Positions 36,305-44,064 of a stretch of 64,000 nucleotides of DNA are shown here, piece by piece (the first letter of the stretch is position 1; each line of letters begins with the position of its first letter). Position numbers and translations under genes: made by a program. Below the pieces are notes generated by a model that saw only the letters and a program-made list of their open reading frames with translations, made no database searches and had not been told where the DNA came from. The stretch spans positions 51,616 through 115,615 of the forward strand of contig JBGTNK010000171.1 of assembly GCA_041743125.1 (NCBI GenBank), written 5' to 3'. Source of the stretch: Terrimonas_B sp041743125 (lineage in GTDB: Bacteria; Bacteroidota; Bacteroidia; Chitinophagales; Chitinophagaceae).

Positions 36305-37609
36305 TTAAGCATGCAATGCCTTTAAAGCTTTTTCAATGTTTGCGGAACCAGAAAGCACGGGTTTAAAAATGTCTCCCTTCTTTTTGATTCTTTGAAGCAT
36401 GTTTTCAATATTGAACTGAGATGGATGCAATTGGTGATTTACCTCTTTCCAGTCAAGAGGGACTGAGGCGTTTGCACCTTTTACCGGTCGCAAGCTAAAA
36501 ACAGAAGCAAGAGTTTGTCCGCTTCGATTTTGCAAATAGTCAATATAGATCTTATTACCACGTTTCTTTAAAGATCTTTCCAGGCTAGTTGTTTGCGGTA
36601 ATTGTTCATTCACCAGCGAGGCGATTATTTGTGCAAAGTCTTTTACCTCTTTATAATCGTATTTATTTTTCACCGGAACATAAACATGCAATCCTGATGA
36701 TCCTGACGTTTTGCAATAAGAGCTAATACCAGCCTTGTCCAGCACTGATTTGGTGGCCAGCGCAGTATCTACCACCTCCCTAAAAGTATTTTTTGCGGAC
36801 GGATCAATATCTATAACCATCCAGGTAGGATGGCCAGGTTTGCTGGTCGTACTGTTCCAGGCATTCATTTCAATACATCCCAGGATGGCCAGGTATAATA
36901 GGGTCGCTTTATTGTTGCATACGATATAATCAATGACCTTACAATTGCTGCCACTTTTTACTTTATATACGTCCGCAAATTCAGGTGCGTTTTCTCCTGC
37001 ATCTTTATGAAAAAAACCTTCATCCCGGATACCATTAGGATTACGTTTCAATGAAAGCGGCCTGCCTTTTAGATGCGGTAAAATAAAAGAAGATATCTTA
37101 TCATAATACTCAATTACATCTCCTTTTGAATATCCCTCATCGGGCCAGAAGATCTTGAGGCTATTTGTAATCTTTACTTTGTATTGACCTGCTTTAATTT
37201 CTTCATTCCTTTTCACCTCTTTTATTTCCTCTACTAATTCTTCGTTTACATCATTTACATCCTTCTCATCTCTTAATCGAAGGAAAACGGAGTGACGGAA
37301 TATTTTATCCCGGGTCAGTTCCGTGTAGGCAATATCTGCGATCAATTCTGGTTTCAACCATGTTACTTTACCATTTAGCGGAACATCCTTTTTAAAGGGA
37401 GAAGATTTTATTTCCAGCGGTTTCATTTTTTTTTTCACTAAAGCCAGTAATGCTGTTGAGAAGCCGGGGCCAACATGCCCGCGATATTGCCATACTCTTC
37501 CTTTTTTGTTAGCGAGTACCAGGGAGCCAAAATGTGAACCTCCCCCTTTTGGTTCTGTGTAACCCGCTATCACTGCTTCAGTGCTCTGAATGTTTTTATT
37601 TTTAACCAT
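36305..37609 (-). CDS. ligD: LigD C-terminal part: ligase OB-fold plus polymerase domain (separate frame)
   Basis: Read from ATG 37609 this frame gives 434 residues. Residues 1-115 are the OB-fold half of an ATP-dependent DNA ligase (VIAGYTEPKGGGSHFGSLVL and GHVGPGF). Residues about 145-434 are the archaeo-eukaryotic primase-type polymerase domain of LigD: PLSLKRNPNG, the metal-binding DID at 267-269 in WMVIDIDPS, and KTSGSSGLHVYVP. LigD fills and seals broken ends in non-homologous end joining. The OB-fold is normally covalent with the adenylation domain, which lies in the other frame, so this ORF starting in the middle of the ligase is odd. It overlaps the upstream ORF by 40 bases in the -1 frame. 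Confidence 0.88.
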   Translation of the reverse strand: MVKNKNIQSTEAVIAGYTEPKGGGSHFGSLVLANKKGRVWQYRGHVGPGFSTALLALVKKKMKPLEIKSSPFKKDVPLNGKVTWLKPELIADIAYTELTRDKIFRHSVFLRLRDEKDVNDVNEELVEEIKEVKRNEEIKAGQYKVKITNSLKIFWPDEGYSKGDVIEYYDKISSFILPHLKGRPLSLKRNPNGIRDEGFFHKDAGENAPEFADVYKVKSGSNCKVIDYIVCNNKATLLYLAILGCIEMNAWNSTTSKPGHPTWMVIDIDPSAKNTFREVVDTALATKSVLDKAGISSYCKTSGSSGLHVYVPVKNKYDYKEVKDFAQIIASLVNEQLPQTTSLERSLKKRGNKIYIDYLQNRSGQTLASVFSLRPVKGANASVPLDWKEVNHQLHPSQFNIENMLQRIKKKGDIFKPVLSGSANIEKALKALHA

Positions 37610-38733
37610 TGCTTACTTCTGTAACCACGCCTGTATTGACTATCTTTTTTCTTGGCGATGATACCTTCCAGCCCCTGCTTTTTAGCCTTTCCAAGAAAAG
37701 CGGTCCCGTCTTTTTCAATATGATCGCAATAGCGGATATTGGAATCACTTTTTAAAATCGTTTTCAATTTTTTCTTCCGCTCTTCTAATGAAAGCTTTTC
37801 CAGGTTCCTTCTATCAAGTTGTAAAATATCAAATACATAATAGATCAGGGGATAATTCAGATGGTTTTCGTAGTGCTGCAATTTTTGAAAATCAGGGAGA
37901 TTATTTTCGTTGAACAAAACAATTTCTCCATCAAGGACTGCTTTTTGTTTTATTTTTTTTAAGGATTGGATGATAACAGTAAAGCGTTCGCTGAAATCAA
38001 TTCCATTACGGGAATAAAACTTTACACCTTCCTTTCCTGTTTCTGCTATGGCTCTGTATCCATCCCATTTAATTTCAAAAAGCCAGTCTTTGTCATCAAA
38101 TGGAGTTTTGTGAATGGTGGCCAGCATGGGCTTGATATATGATTTTAATTTCTTTGCCCTTCCATATTTTATAGAGGATATTGTTCCTTGTGTTTTTACT
38201 GGTCCGGCATGCTCTTCTGCATCATAAACTGTATTGGTGGAATGTTCATCTTTATGTTTTATCAATAACCAACTCTTTTCATCTGTTTTCAATTTCACTA
38301 ATACAAATTCTCCCTTCAGTTTTTTTCCTGACAATTTGAATTTCAACTCTCCCTTTTTTAAACCCTGCAGAGCTTGTTTTTGATTAAGCGGGTTATGCCT
38401 GCTGTCTACCGGATCAAATTTTCCTTTGTCCCAAATTTCCACTTTGCCCGCCCCGTAATTTCCTACGGGAATCGTTCCTTTAAAATAGATATAATCAACC
38501 GGGTGATCCTCCACCATCACAGCCAGGCGTTTTTGAGAAGGGTTTAAAGAAGGACCCTTGGGCACCGCCCAACTTTTTAATACTCCTCCTAATTCCAACC
38601 TGAAATCATAATGCAGGCGGGAAGCCTGGTGGCGCTGAATTACGAATCGAAATTTATTATCCGGTCCTTTTTTGCCTGCAGGCTCCGCCGTATTCCTAAA
38701 ATTTCCTTTTTTATTATAAGTGGAAAGACTCAT
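37570..38733 (-). CDS. ligD: LigD N-terminal part: phosphoesterase plus ligase adenylation domain
   Basis: This 387-residue frame holds the 3'-phosphoesterase domain (about 20-160), with HYDFRLE (H41, D43) and EDHPVDYIYF (H77). The ATP-dependent ligase nucleotidyltransferase domain (about 200-385) has the nucleophile K222 in EIKWDGYR, plus EGIIAKK (motif IV) and WLKIK (motif V). It then runs out of frame into FRALKQ and a TGA at 37570. The expected next residues, NIQSTEAVIAGYTEP, are in the overlapping frame. Its ATG overlaps the ku stop as ATGA, indicating translational coupling. The fused gene would encode a three-domain LigD of about 810 residues, typical of Bacteroidota. Confidence 0.9.
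   Translation of the reverse strand: MSLSTYNKKGNFRNTAEPAGKKGPDNKFRFVIQRHQASRLHYDFRLELGGVLKSWAVPKGPSLNPSQKRLAVMVEDHPVDYIYFKGTIPVGNYGAGKVEIWDKGKFDPVDSRHNPLNQKQALQGLKKGELKFKLSGKKLKGEFVLVKLKTDEKSWLLIKHKDEHSTNTVYDAEEHAGPVKTQGTISSIKYGRAKKLKSYIKPMLATIHKTPFDDKDWLFEIKWDGYRAIAETGKEGVKFYSRNGIDFSERFTVIIQSLKKIKQKAVLDGEIVLFNENNLPDFQKLQHYENHLNYPLIYYVFDILQLDRRNLEKLSLEERKKKLKTILKSDSNIRYCDHIEKDGTAFLGKAKKQGLEGIIAKKKDSQYRRGYRSKQWLKIKTFRALKQ
37592..37597 (-). other. A-run at the ligD frame break
   Basis: The minus-strand sequence reads TTA AAA ATA AAA ACA in the upstream frame (L K I K T) and AAT AAA AAC ATT in the downstream frame (N K N I). Moving back one base after the last AAA yields the expected W-L-K-I-K-N-I-Q-S. 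One extra A in the five-A run here (AAAAAC) would make a single ORF. The same A AAA A stretch could also allow ribosomal -1 slippage of the lysine tRNA. Confidence 0.8.
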
Positions 38734-39509
38734 GAAGCTTTACGTTTGCTTCCAGTAGAAAGACTGGCCTTTAACTGGTCCATCAGGTCCTGGGTTTTCG
38801 AGTGTACCACTTTCATTGGTTTATAAGGAGCGGTTTTTTTGCCTTTTGATTTTGCCTTAATGATCTTAAGCAGTTTATCGCTGTAGTCATCTTTATATTT
38901 AGAAGGGTCAAACTTTTTGGTTAATTGATTGACAAGATCAACTGCCATTTTTAGTTCGGCAGGTTTGCTTTTTGTTCTTGGCAGATTAAGCTCTTTCGGT
39001 GAACGGATCTCCTGGGAAAAACGTATCCGGTTCAAAATGATCACATCATCCTTTGCTTTAACGATCGCAACATGCTCCCGATTATGCATCACAAAGATTC
39101 CTACCCCTGCCCTGCCTGTTTTTTGTAATGCATCCCGCAGTAAAGCATAGGCCCTGGTACCTGTTTTATCAGGCTCCAAAAAATAGGGTGTTTCAAAATA
39201 AGTGCTGTCGATTTCTTTTTCATCTACAAACTGTGATATCTCGATATGCTTGGTTTTTTCGGGACTTGCTTTTTCAAAATCAGATTTTTCCAACACCACA
39301 TATTTTTCATTAACCAGGTATCCTCTTACAATATTTTCCCATGCTACTTCTTTTCCTGTACTCTCGTTTACACGTTTAAATTTAATATTGGAATGATCCT
39401 TTTTGTCCAGCATGTCCAGGTCAAGGGTACTTTCTTCCACAGCGCTGTACATTTTAATGGGAATATTCACCAGCCCGAAGCCGATGGAACCCGTCCAGAT
39501 TGCTTTCAT
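38730..39509 (-). CDS. ku: Ku homodimer DNA end-binding protein
   Basis: Bacterial Ku forms a ring around double-strand DNA ends and recruits LigD. The 259-residue protein begins with the hallmark AIWTGSIGFGLVNIPIKMYSA and continues with the Ku core (VRGYLVNEKYVVLEKSDFE, FVDEKEIDSTYFETPYFLEPD, ALLRDALQKTGRAGVG). A lysine-rich C-terminal tail follows (IIKAKSKGKKTAPYKP, GSKRKAS), as is common in bacterial Ku. It is the first gene of the NHEJ operon, and its TGA overlaps the ligD ATG as ATGA. The start is the first ATG. The promoter must lie in the 322-base gap upstream. Confidence 0.95.
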   Translation of the reverse strand: MKAIWTGSIGFGLVNIPIKMYSAVEESTLDLDMLDKKDHSNIKFKRVNESTGKEVAWENIVRGYLVNEKYVVLEKSDFEKASPEKTKHIEISQFVDEKEIDSTYFETPYFLEPDKTGTRAYALLRDALQKTGRAGVGIFVMHNREHVAIVKAKDDVIILNRIRFSQEIRSPKELNLPRTKSKPAELKMAVDLVNQLTKKFDPSKYKDDYSDKLLKIIKAKSKGKKTAPYKPMKVVHSKTQDLMDQLKASLSTGSKRKAS

Positions 39510-39831
39510 ATAAGTTATTTAGATATAAAGATTAAAAAACATGCCAGTTTCAATTACCAGCTAAAACAGAGATGAAAAAATAATGGTTGCCTGGTGAACT
39601 AAGGAATACTTCATACAATGAAAGCAGAGATCTATCGTATATTACCAGGGAAGGTTTCCTGTTAAACGTAGAGAAAAGTCTACTTCAGCAAGGCATATTT
39701 CTGGACTTCATGCCCAATGAAACTATGTAGTTTGACAGGGCCGATGAAATTTTATTGCCCTTTTTGTTGAATACAAACCAATGATAAATATTACCAAATA
39801 TTAATTCGGGAAGTGATTCACACCAGGCTTA
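39510..39831. other. Intergenic region upstream of ku
   Basis: This 322-base gap must contain the ku promoter and the 3' end signals of the MBL-fold gene, but I recognise neither with confidence. The MBL frame continues open for about 43 codons after its double stop (TAA TAA), which I regard as chance. No ORF with a start, hairpin with a T-run or RNA gene was found. Confidence 0.4.
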
Positions 39832-40812
39832 TTAAAAAAGGATCCTTTCACCCAGTCCTGCATATTGATAATTTTCTTTATAAAGATCATACAATACTTT
39901 GAAAGCAAGATGACCGGTGCAATGCGCCGGAGCCACTTTCTTCACCTTTAATTCATTTTTAAGGTAACTACAAATTTCACCTGTTCTCTTATTATCGAAA
40001 GGCAATAAATGAAATCCGCCGTATAATAATGCTATTTCATTTTTTGTTTCTTTGATTACCTGCTCAGCAATTGACTCCACCCCACTATGCGAACAACCTG
40101 TAAAAACAACTTCGCCATCTTCCGTTTTCAGGGACAAATTCAGTTCAACCAGGTTTGTCAATTTTACACCTGCGCTATCTTCTTTCTTAAATGCCCCTTC
40201 TACAAAACTCTTATTAGGGTATTTTGAAAAATATCCCATATAAGAAGCGGACGTGGCCACCAGCCTGACTCCTGGAAAGATATCTTTTGATTCCTTTATA
40301 AATTCAATGTTGGCATTCCAGAATCTGCCACCAGACTGCGGAACAGGGAATTTATTTGTTTCCCCATTGAAATATTGCATATGAACAGGCAATTCATCTT
40401 TTATTAAAGAATCCTGGCCCGATGCATCAAAGACATGATCGGCTCCCCAAAAAACATCAAAAGGAAAATATATTTTAACTTTTGGGTTTACCGATAATAA
40501 ATAATCTATGCCATTCAAATGATCAAGATGCGCATGAGAGATGATTACAAAATCTATTTTCTTTAAATCGACTCCCAATTTCTTTACATTGTATTTAAAA
40601 ATATCCGCATTGCTTCCGGCATCAAATAAAATAAGTTTGCCCTGAAATGTTATTAGGGTGGAAAGACCCCACCCTTTTTTAAGTACACTGTCCTTGCTAA
40701 AAGCATCAAATAAATTAAGTGCTGAATTAGGAGCTTCTTTTATTTTTTTTTGTTGACCAAAAATTAAAAAAGTTGAAAGAATGAGTATTATTGAAAAGAA
40801 TATTTTTGGCAT
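39832..40812 (-). CDS. Exported metallo-beta-lactamase-fold hydrolase
   Basis: From the preferred ATG at 40812 the protein opens with a signal peptide (MPKIFFSIILILSTFLIFGQ) and has 326 residues. An ATG five codons earlier (40827) is possible. The MBL motif HAHLDH lies in FVIISHAHLDHLNG, and CSHSGVES and PAHCTGH supply later metal-site histidines. The layout, with LILFDAGSN before the motif and GGFHLLPFD after it, resembles COG1237-type dihydropterin-linked MBL hydrolases, some of which are annotated as MptA-like synthases. The exported location argues for a different substrate. It is the last of three minus-strand genes starting with EcsC. Confidence 0.85.
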   Translation of the reverse strand: MPKIFFSIILILSTFLIFGQQKKIKEAPNSALNLFDAFSKDSVLKKGWGLSTLITFQGKLILFDAGSNADIFKYNVKKLGVDLKKIDFVIISHAHLDHLNGIDYLLSVNPKVKIYFPFDVFWGADHVFDASGQDSLIKDELPVHMQYFNGETNKFPVPQSGGRFWNANIEFIKESKDIFPGVRLVATSASYMGYFSKYPNKSFVEGAFKKEDSAGVKLTNLVELNLSLKTEDGEVVFTGCSHSGVESIAEQVIKETKNEIALLYGGFHLLPFDNKRTGEICSYLKNELKVKKVAPAHCTGHLAFKVLYDLYKENYQYAGLGERILF

Positions 40813-40892
40813 ACAGAAGTTTTCCAAATATACAGGATTACTTTCCCTTCCTTTCGCCTTGCAAATTTAAAATGTAACCCAAACAGCCAGGA

Positions 40893-41669
40893 TTATAATT
40901 GTTCCTGGTTTAAAAGAACCCTCATTCTGTATGCATTCATAGCCGTTTTTCCCAGCTTTTTTATCAGGCGAAAATTAACCAACACCCCCACCGGTGCTCC
41001 AATAACCGGAATCAGTTGCGCCATCTTGGTCAGGTCTATATAATCTCTGTATTCCTGCTGGAACCGGCGCCAATCAAATTCATTTATATCTTTCGGGAGT
41101 TCCTTGCTTTTCAGTTCCCAATTTTCCATTTTTAAATAAACGGATTTTCGGTGCGAATGACTTGAAAAGGCCAGTTCAAAAATGTGAAGCAGGTAAACCC
41201 TTTCCTTGTAGTCCCTTGTATCAAATCCATAAAGGCTGGCTATTTCAAACAACAGCTTAATTTTTATGGCAATCAAAATCGGGAAGTCGGCAAAGCCCAA
41301 TAAGATACCGCCGGCCCCCGTTATGCCTCCTTCTACAGCCGCCGTCGTTCTGTAGCGTTTTATTTTTTCTTCTACTTTAATCTCTATAATGTGAAAGCTA
41401 TAATTTTCTGCAGGGGCTGCTGTTGTATATTTTGAACCAAATAATACACCACGGGTCATTTGCTTAATTACAGCCGTTACAGCCTTATGCACTTTTTCAG
41501 GTATCCAGGAGTTGATTTTATCCTGCGTTTTTTTTGACAGTTTATTAAACAAGGATGGCCGGCGTTGCATTTGCTTTTGCCATGCTTTTAATTCTGTAAT
41601 TGCTTGTTGACGATACGCCTCCATAATAAGATCAATTGCTTCCGGTAAAGTTAGTAATACACAATACAT
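40893..41669 (-). CDS. EcsC family protein
   Basis: The 258-residue protein matches the EcsC family in its AVEGGITGAGGILLGFADFPILIAIKIKLLFEIASLYGFD region, which combines a Gly-rich segment with two hydrophobic helices, and in LTKMAQLIPVIGAPVGVLVNFRLIKKLG near the C-terminus. EcsC was described in Bacillus next to the EcsAB ABC transporter, but its function is unclear and no ecsAB genes are present here. The hydrophobic stretches suggest membrane association. It is divergent from the GH18 gene at 41736 across 66 bases, so its promoter is compact or shared. Confidence 0.85.
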   Translation of the reverse strand: MYCVLLTLPEAIDLIMEAYRQQAITELKAWQKQMQRRPSLFNKLSKKTQDKINSWIPEKVHKAVTAVIKQMTRGVLFGSKYTTAAPAENYSFHIIEIKVEEKIKRYRTTAAVEGGITGAGGILLGFADFPILIAIKIKLLFEIASLYGFDTRDYKERVYLLHIFELAFSSHSHRKSVYLKMENWELKSKELPKDINEFDWRRFQQEYRDYIDLTKMAQLIPVIGAPVGVLVNFRLIKKLGKTAMNAYRMRVLLNQEQL

Positions 41670-41735
41670 TTGTTACCTGAAGTCAGTGATTTGCAATAGC
41701 GGGCAAGTAGCCCAATTATTAAATTCAGATAAAAA

Positions 41736-42722
41736 ATGAACAAGATCAAATATTCTATAAGTACACTTATCCTCTTTTTACTTTTTACCTTCTGTGCTAA
41801 TAAACATACAACTTCTAAGCCAGGTAAAAACATGAACCAGCTGCGGGTGCTTGGATACCTGCCCGGTGCTGATAATTGGTTAAATACTATTGATAGCATC
41901 GATCTTTCCAAGATCACTGATCTTAACCTTGCTTTTGTAAATCCTGATGAGTCAGGCAATTTCCCTTTTCATGATGCTTACGGGGTAATCATTCAAAAAG
42001 CACATGACCAAAACGTCAGAGTATTCATTTCCCTGGGTGGCGGTGGGCCACCATCCTACCTGGAAGGATTGTTGGACGAAAATAAAAGATCAACTGTTAT
42101 TAAAGGCCTGGTGACATTAACTGAAAGGTATAATTTCGATGGCATAGATGTTGATCTTGAAAATGCCCTGATCAATCAAAATTATGCTCCATTTGTAAGT
42201 GAACTTTCGTCCGCATTAAAACCAAAGAAAAAATTAATGACGGCGGCACTTGCCAGCTGGAATGGAAATAAAATACATGATTCTACTTTGATGTTATATG
42301 ATTTTATCAATATCATGTCTTACGATAAAACAGGGCCCTGGAACCTTTTGAATCCAGGTCCGCATTCGCCCTTTCATATGGTAGAGAATGATTTTAATTA
42401 TTATCATATCACCAGAGGGATTCCAGCTGAAAAATTATTCATCGGACTTCCATTTTATGGCCATGGTTTTGGGAATGGTGCTCCTAAAAGTATGAGTTAT
42501 AAAAATATTATTACTACTTATCCCGGAGCTGAAAACACAGATAGCGTATCCTTACCTGGCGGTGGCATTATTTATTATAACGGAATACCAACCATCAGGC
42601 AAAAGGTTTTATTTGCAAAGCAAAATAAAGCGGGTGGAGTTATGATCTGGCAACTCCGTGGTGACAGCAAAGATTCAAAATCACTGTTACAAGCAATAAA
42701 TGAAATAGCAGAGCAGCATTAA
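41736..42722 (+). CDS. Glycoside hydrolase family 18 protein
   Basis: The 328-residue protein has an N-terminal hydrophobic export signal with C20 at a poor lipobox (LFTFC), so it is exported and possibly lipidated. The GH18 catalytic motif is YNFDGIDVDLEN, the DxxDxDxE signature with the catalytic glutamate. VFISLGGGGPPSYLEGLL and MTAALASW are also typical. GH18 enzymes hydrolyse chitin, chitooligosaccharides or the N,N'-diacetylchitobiose core of N-glycans. The short size suggests a single-domain enzyme. No carbohydrate-binding domain or nearby polysaccharide-utilisation locus is visible, so the substrate is not settled. Confidence 0.88.
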   Translation: MNKIKYSISTLILFLLFTFCANKHTTSKPGKNMNQLRVLGYLPGADNWLNTIDSIDLSKITDLNLAFVNPDESGNFPFHDAYGVIIQKAHDQNVRVFISLGGGGPPSYLEGLLDENKRSTVIKGLVTLTERYNFDGIDVDLENALINQNYAPFVSELSSALKPKKKLMTAALASWNGNKIHDSTLMLYDFINIMSYDKTGPWNLLNPGPHSPFHMVENDFNYYHITRGIPAEKLFIGLPFYGHGFGNGAPKSMSYKNIITTYPGAENTDSVSLPGGGIIYYNGIPTIRQKVLFAKQNKAGGVMIWQLRGDSKDSKSLLQAINEIAEQH

Positions 42723-42892
42723 AAATATATACCTGCGGTTATTTAACACACAAACATTCATCCTAAATTGGGTTAACAGAAATTGATTTAAAACCGGCTT
42801 CTTTACATCTATCAACAAACAAAACATTGTTTTGTATGTTATAAAAAAACTTGCCGTCTCACTCTCCTCTTTTTAGACTTTAATCATTTAGC

Positions 42893-43942
42893 ATGGAAAT
42901 AGGCATTTATACATTTGCAGAAGTGACTCCCGATCCATTAACAGGAAAGATAACCAGTACACATCAAAGAATACGCAACCTGATGGAAGAAATAGAACTG
43001 GCAGATCAGCTGGGACTTGATGTGTTTGCAGTTGGAGAACATCATCGCCCGGATTTTGCCGTTTCCTCCCCGGCTATAATATTGGCTGCAGCGGCTGTTA
43101 AAACGAAAAATATAAAGCTTTCAAGCGCAGTTACCGTATTAAGTTCGGATGACCCGGTCCGGGTGTTCCAGGATTTCGCCACAGTAGATCAGCTGTCAGA
43201 AGGCAGGGCTGAGATCATGGCCGGTCGTGGGTCTTTTATTGAATCGTTTCCACTTTTTGGCTACGAACTTAAAGATTACGATGAGCTATTCGCTGAAAAA
43301 CTAAATCTGCTAATTGAACTCAACAAAAAAGAAAAAATAGAATGGACAGGTAAACACAGACCATCGATTCATAGCCTGGGAGTTTATCCCCGTCCTTACC
43401 AGAACTATTTACCCATATGGGTTGCCGTGGGAGGCACACCGGAATCTGTTATTCGTGCAGGAACGTATGGATTACCGATGGCTCTTGCCATAATTGGAGG
43501 TATTCCGGCGCGGTTTGTCCCCCTTACCCAATTGTATCGAAATGCAGCAACAAAAGCCGGACATGCTCCTGCCCAACTTCAATTAGGTATCAATTCACAC
43601 GCCTTTATCGCCGATAACTCTCAACAGGCTGCAGATGAATTTTATCCTTCTTATGCTTATGTAATGACAAGACTCGGAAAGGAACGGGGATGGTCGCCAA
43701 TGGACAAGCAACAATTTGAACAAATGAGAGGTAAAGAAGGATCTTTATTGGTAGGAAGTCCGCAACAAGTCATAGATAAAATCTTGTATGAATTTGAATT
43801 ATTTGGTAATACCCGGTTCCTGGCACAAATGAGTGTTGGCACAATGCCACATGATAAATTGATGCACTCAATAGAATTGTTAGGAACAAAAGTGGCGCCG
43901 GAAGTAAGGAAGTATTTGCAGGGAGAAACAGTGAAAAATTAA
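42893..43942 (+). CDS. Luciferase-like (LLM class) flavin-dependent oxidoreductase
   Basis: The 349-residue protein matches the bacterial luciferase-like monooxygenase family: LADQLGLDVFAVGEHHRPDF near residue 40, PVRVFQDFATVDQLSEGRAEIMAGRGS, and GVYPRPYQNYLPIWVAVGGTPES. It has no signal peptide and is cytoplasmic. Such enzymes use FMNH2 and oxygen on diverse substrates, or F420 in actinobacteria. No partner flavin reductase is adjacent. The flavin preference and substrate are unknown. It is a single gene, 170 bases after the GH18 gene. Confidence 0.9.
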   Translation: MEIGIYTFAEVTPDPLTGKITSTHQRIRNLMEEIELADQLGLDVFAVGEHHRPDFAVSSPAIILAAAAVKTKNIKLSSAVTVLSSDDPVRVFQDFATVDQLSEGRAEIMAGRGSFIESFPLFGYELKDYDELFAEKLNLLIELNKKEKIEWTGKHRPSIHSLGVYPRPYQNYLPIWVAVGGTPESVIRAGTYGLPMALAIIGGIPARFVPLTQLYRNAATKAGHAPAQLQLGINSHAFIADNSQQAADEFYPSYAYVMTRLGKERGWSPMDKQQFEQMRGKEGSLLVGSPQQVIDKILYEFELFGNTRFLAQMSVGTMPHDKLMHSIELLGTKVAPEVRKYLQGETVKN

Positions 43943-44064
43943 GCAGGTCGTTCTAACCTTGTTATCTTACTGTTTTTGGCCAGATTGTTTTTGTTTCAAA
44001 AACATTTCACTTTCCTATTTAGAAAATCAGGAGGTATTTTGTACTTTTAAAATCAACCTTAACT

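Noticed and set aside
39700..39831. Frame of the MBL gene stays open for about 43 codons after its double stop
   Set aside because: Such a run is expected by chance at this length, and no start or motif is present.
42893..43942. F420-dependent function for the luciferase-like protein
   Set aside because: The family spans FMN and F420 enzymes. F420 is not usual in Bacteroidota and no F420 gene is nearby, so only the broad family call was kept.
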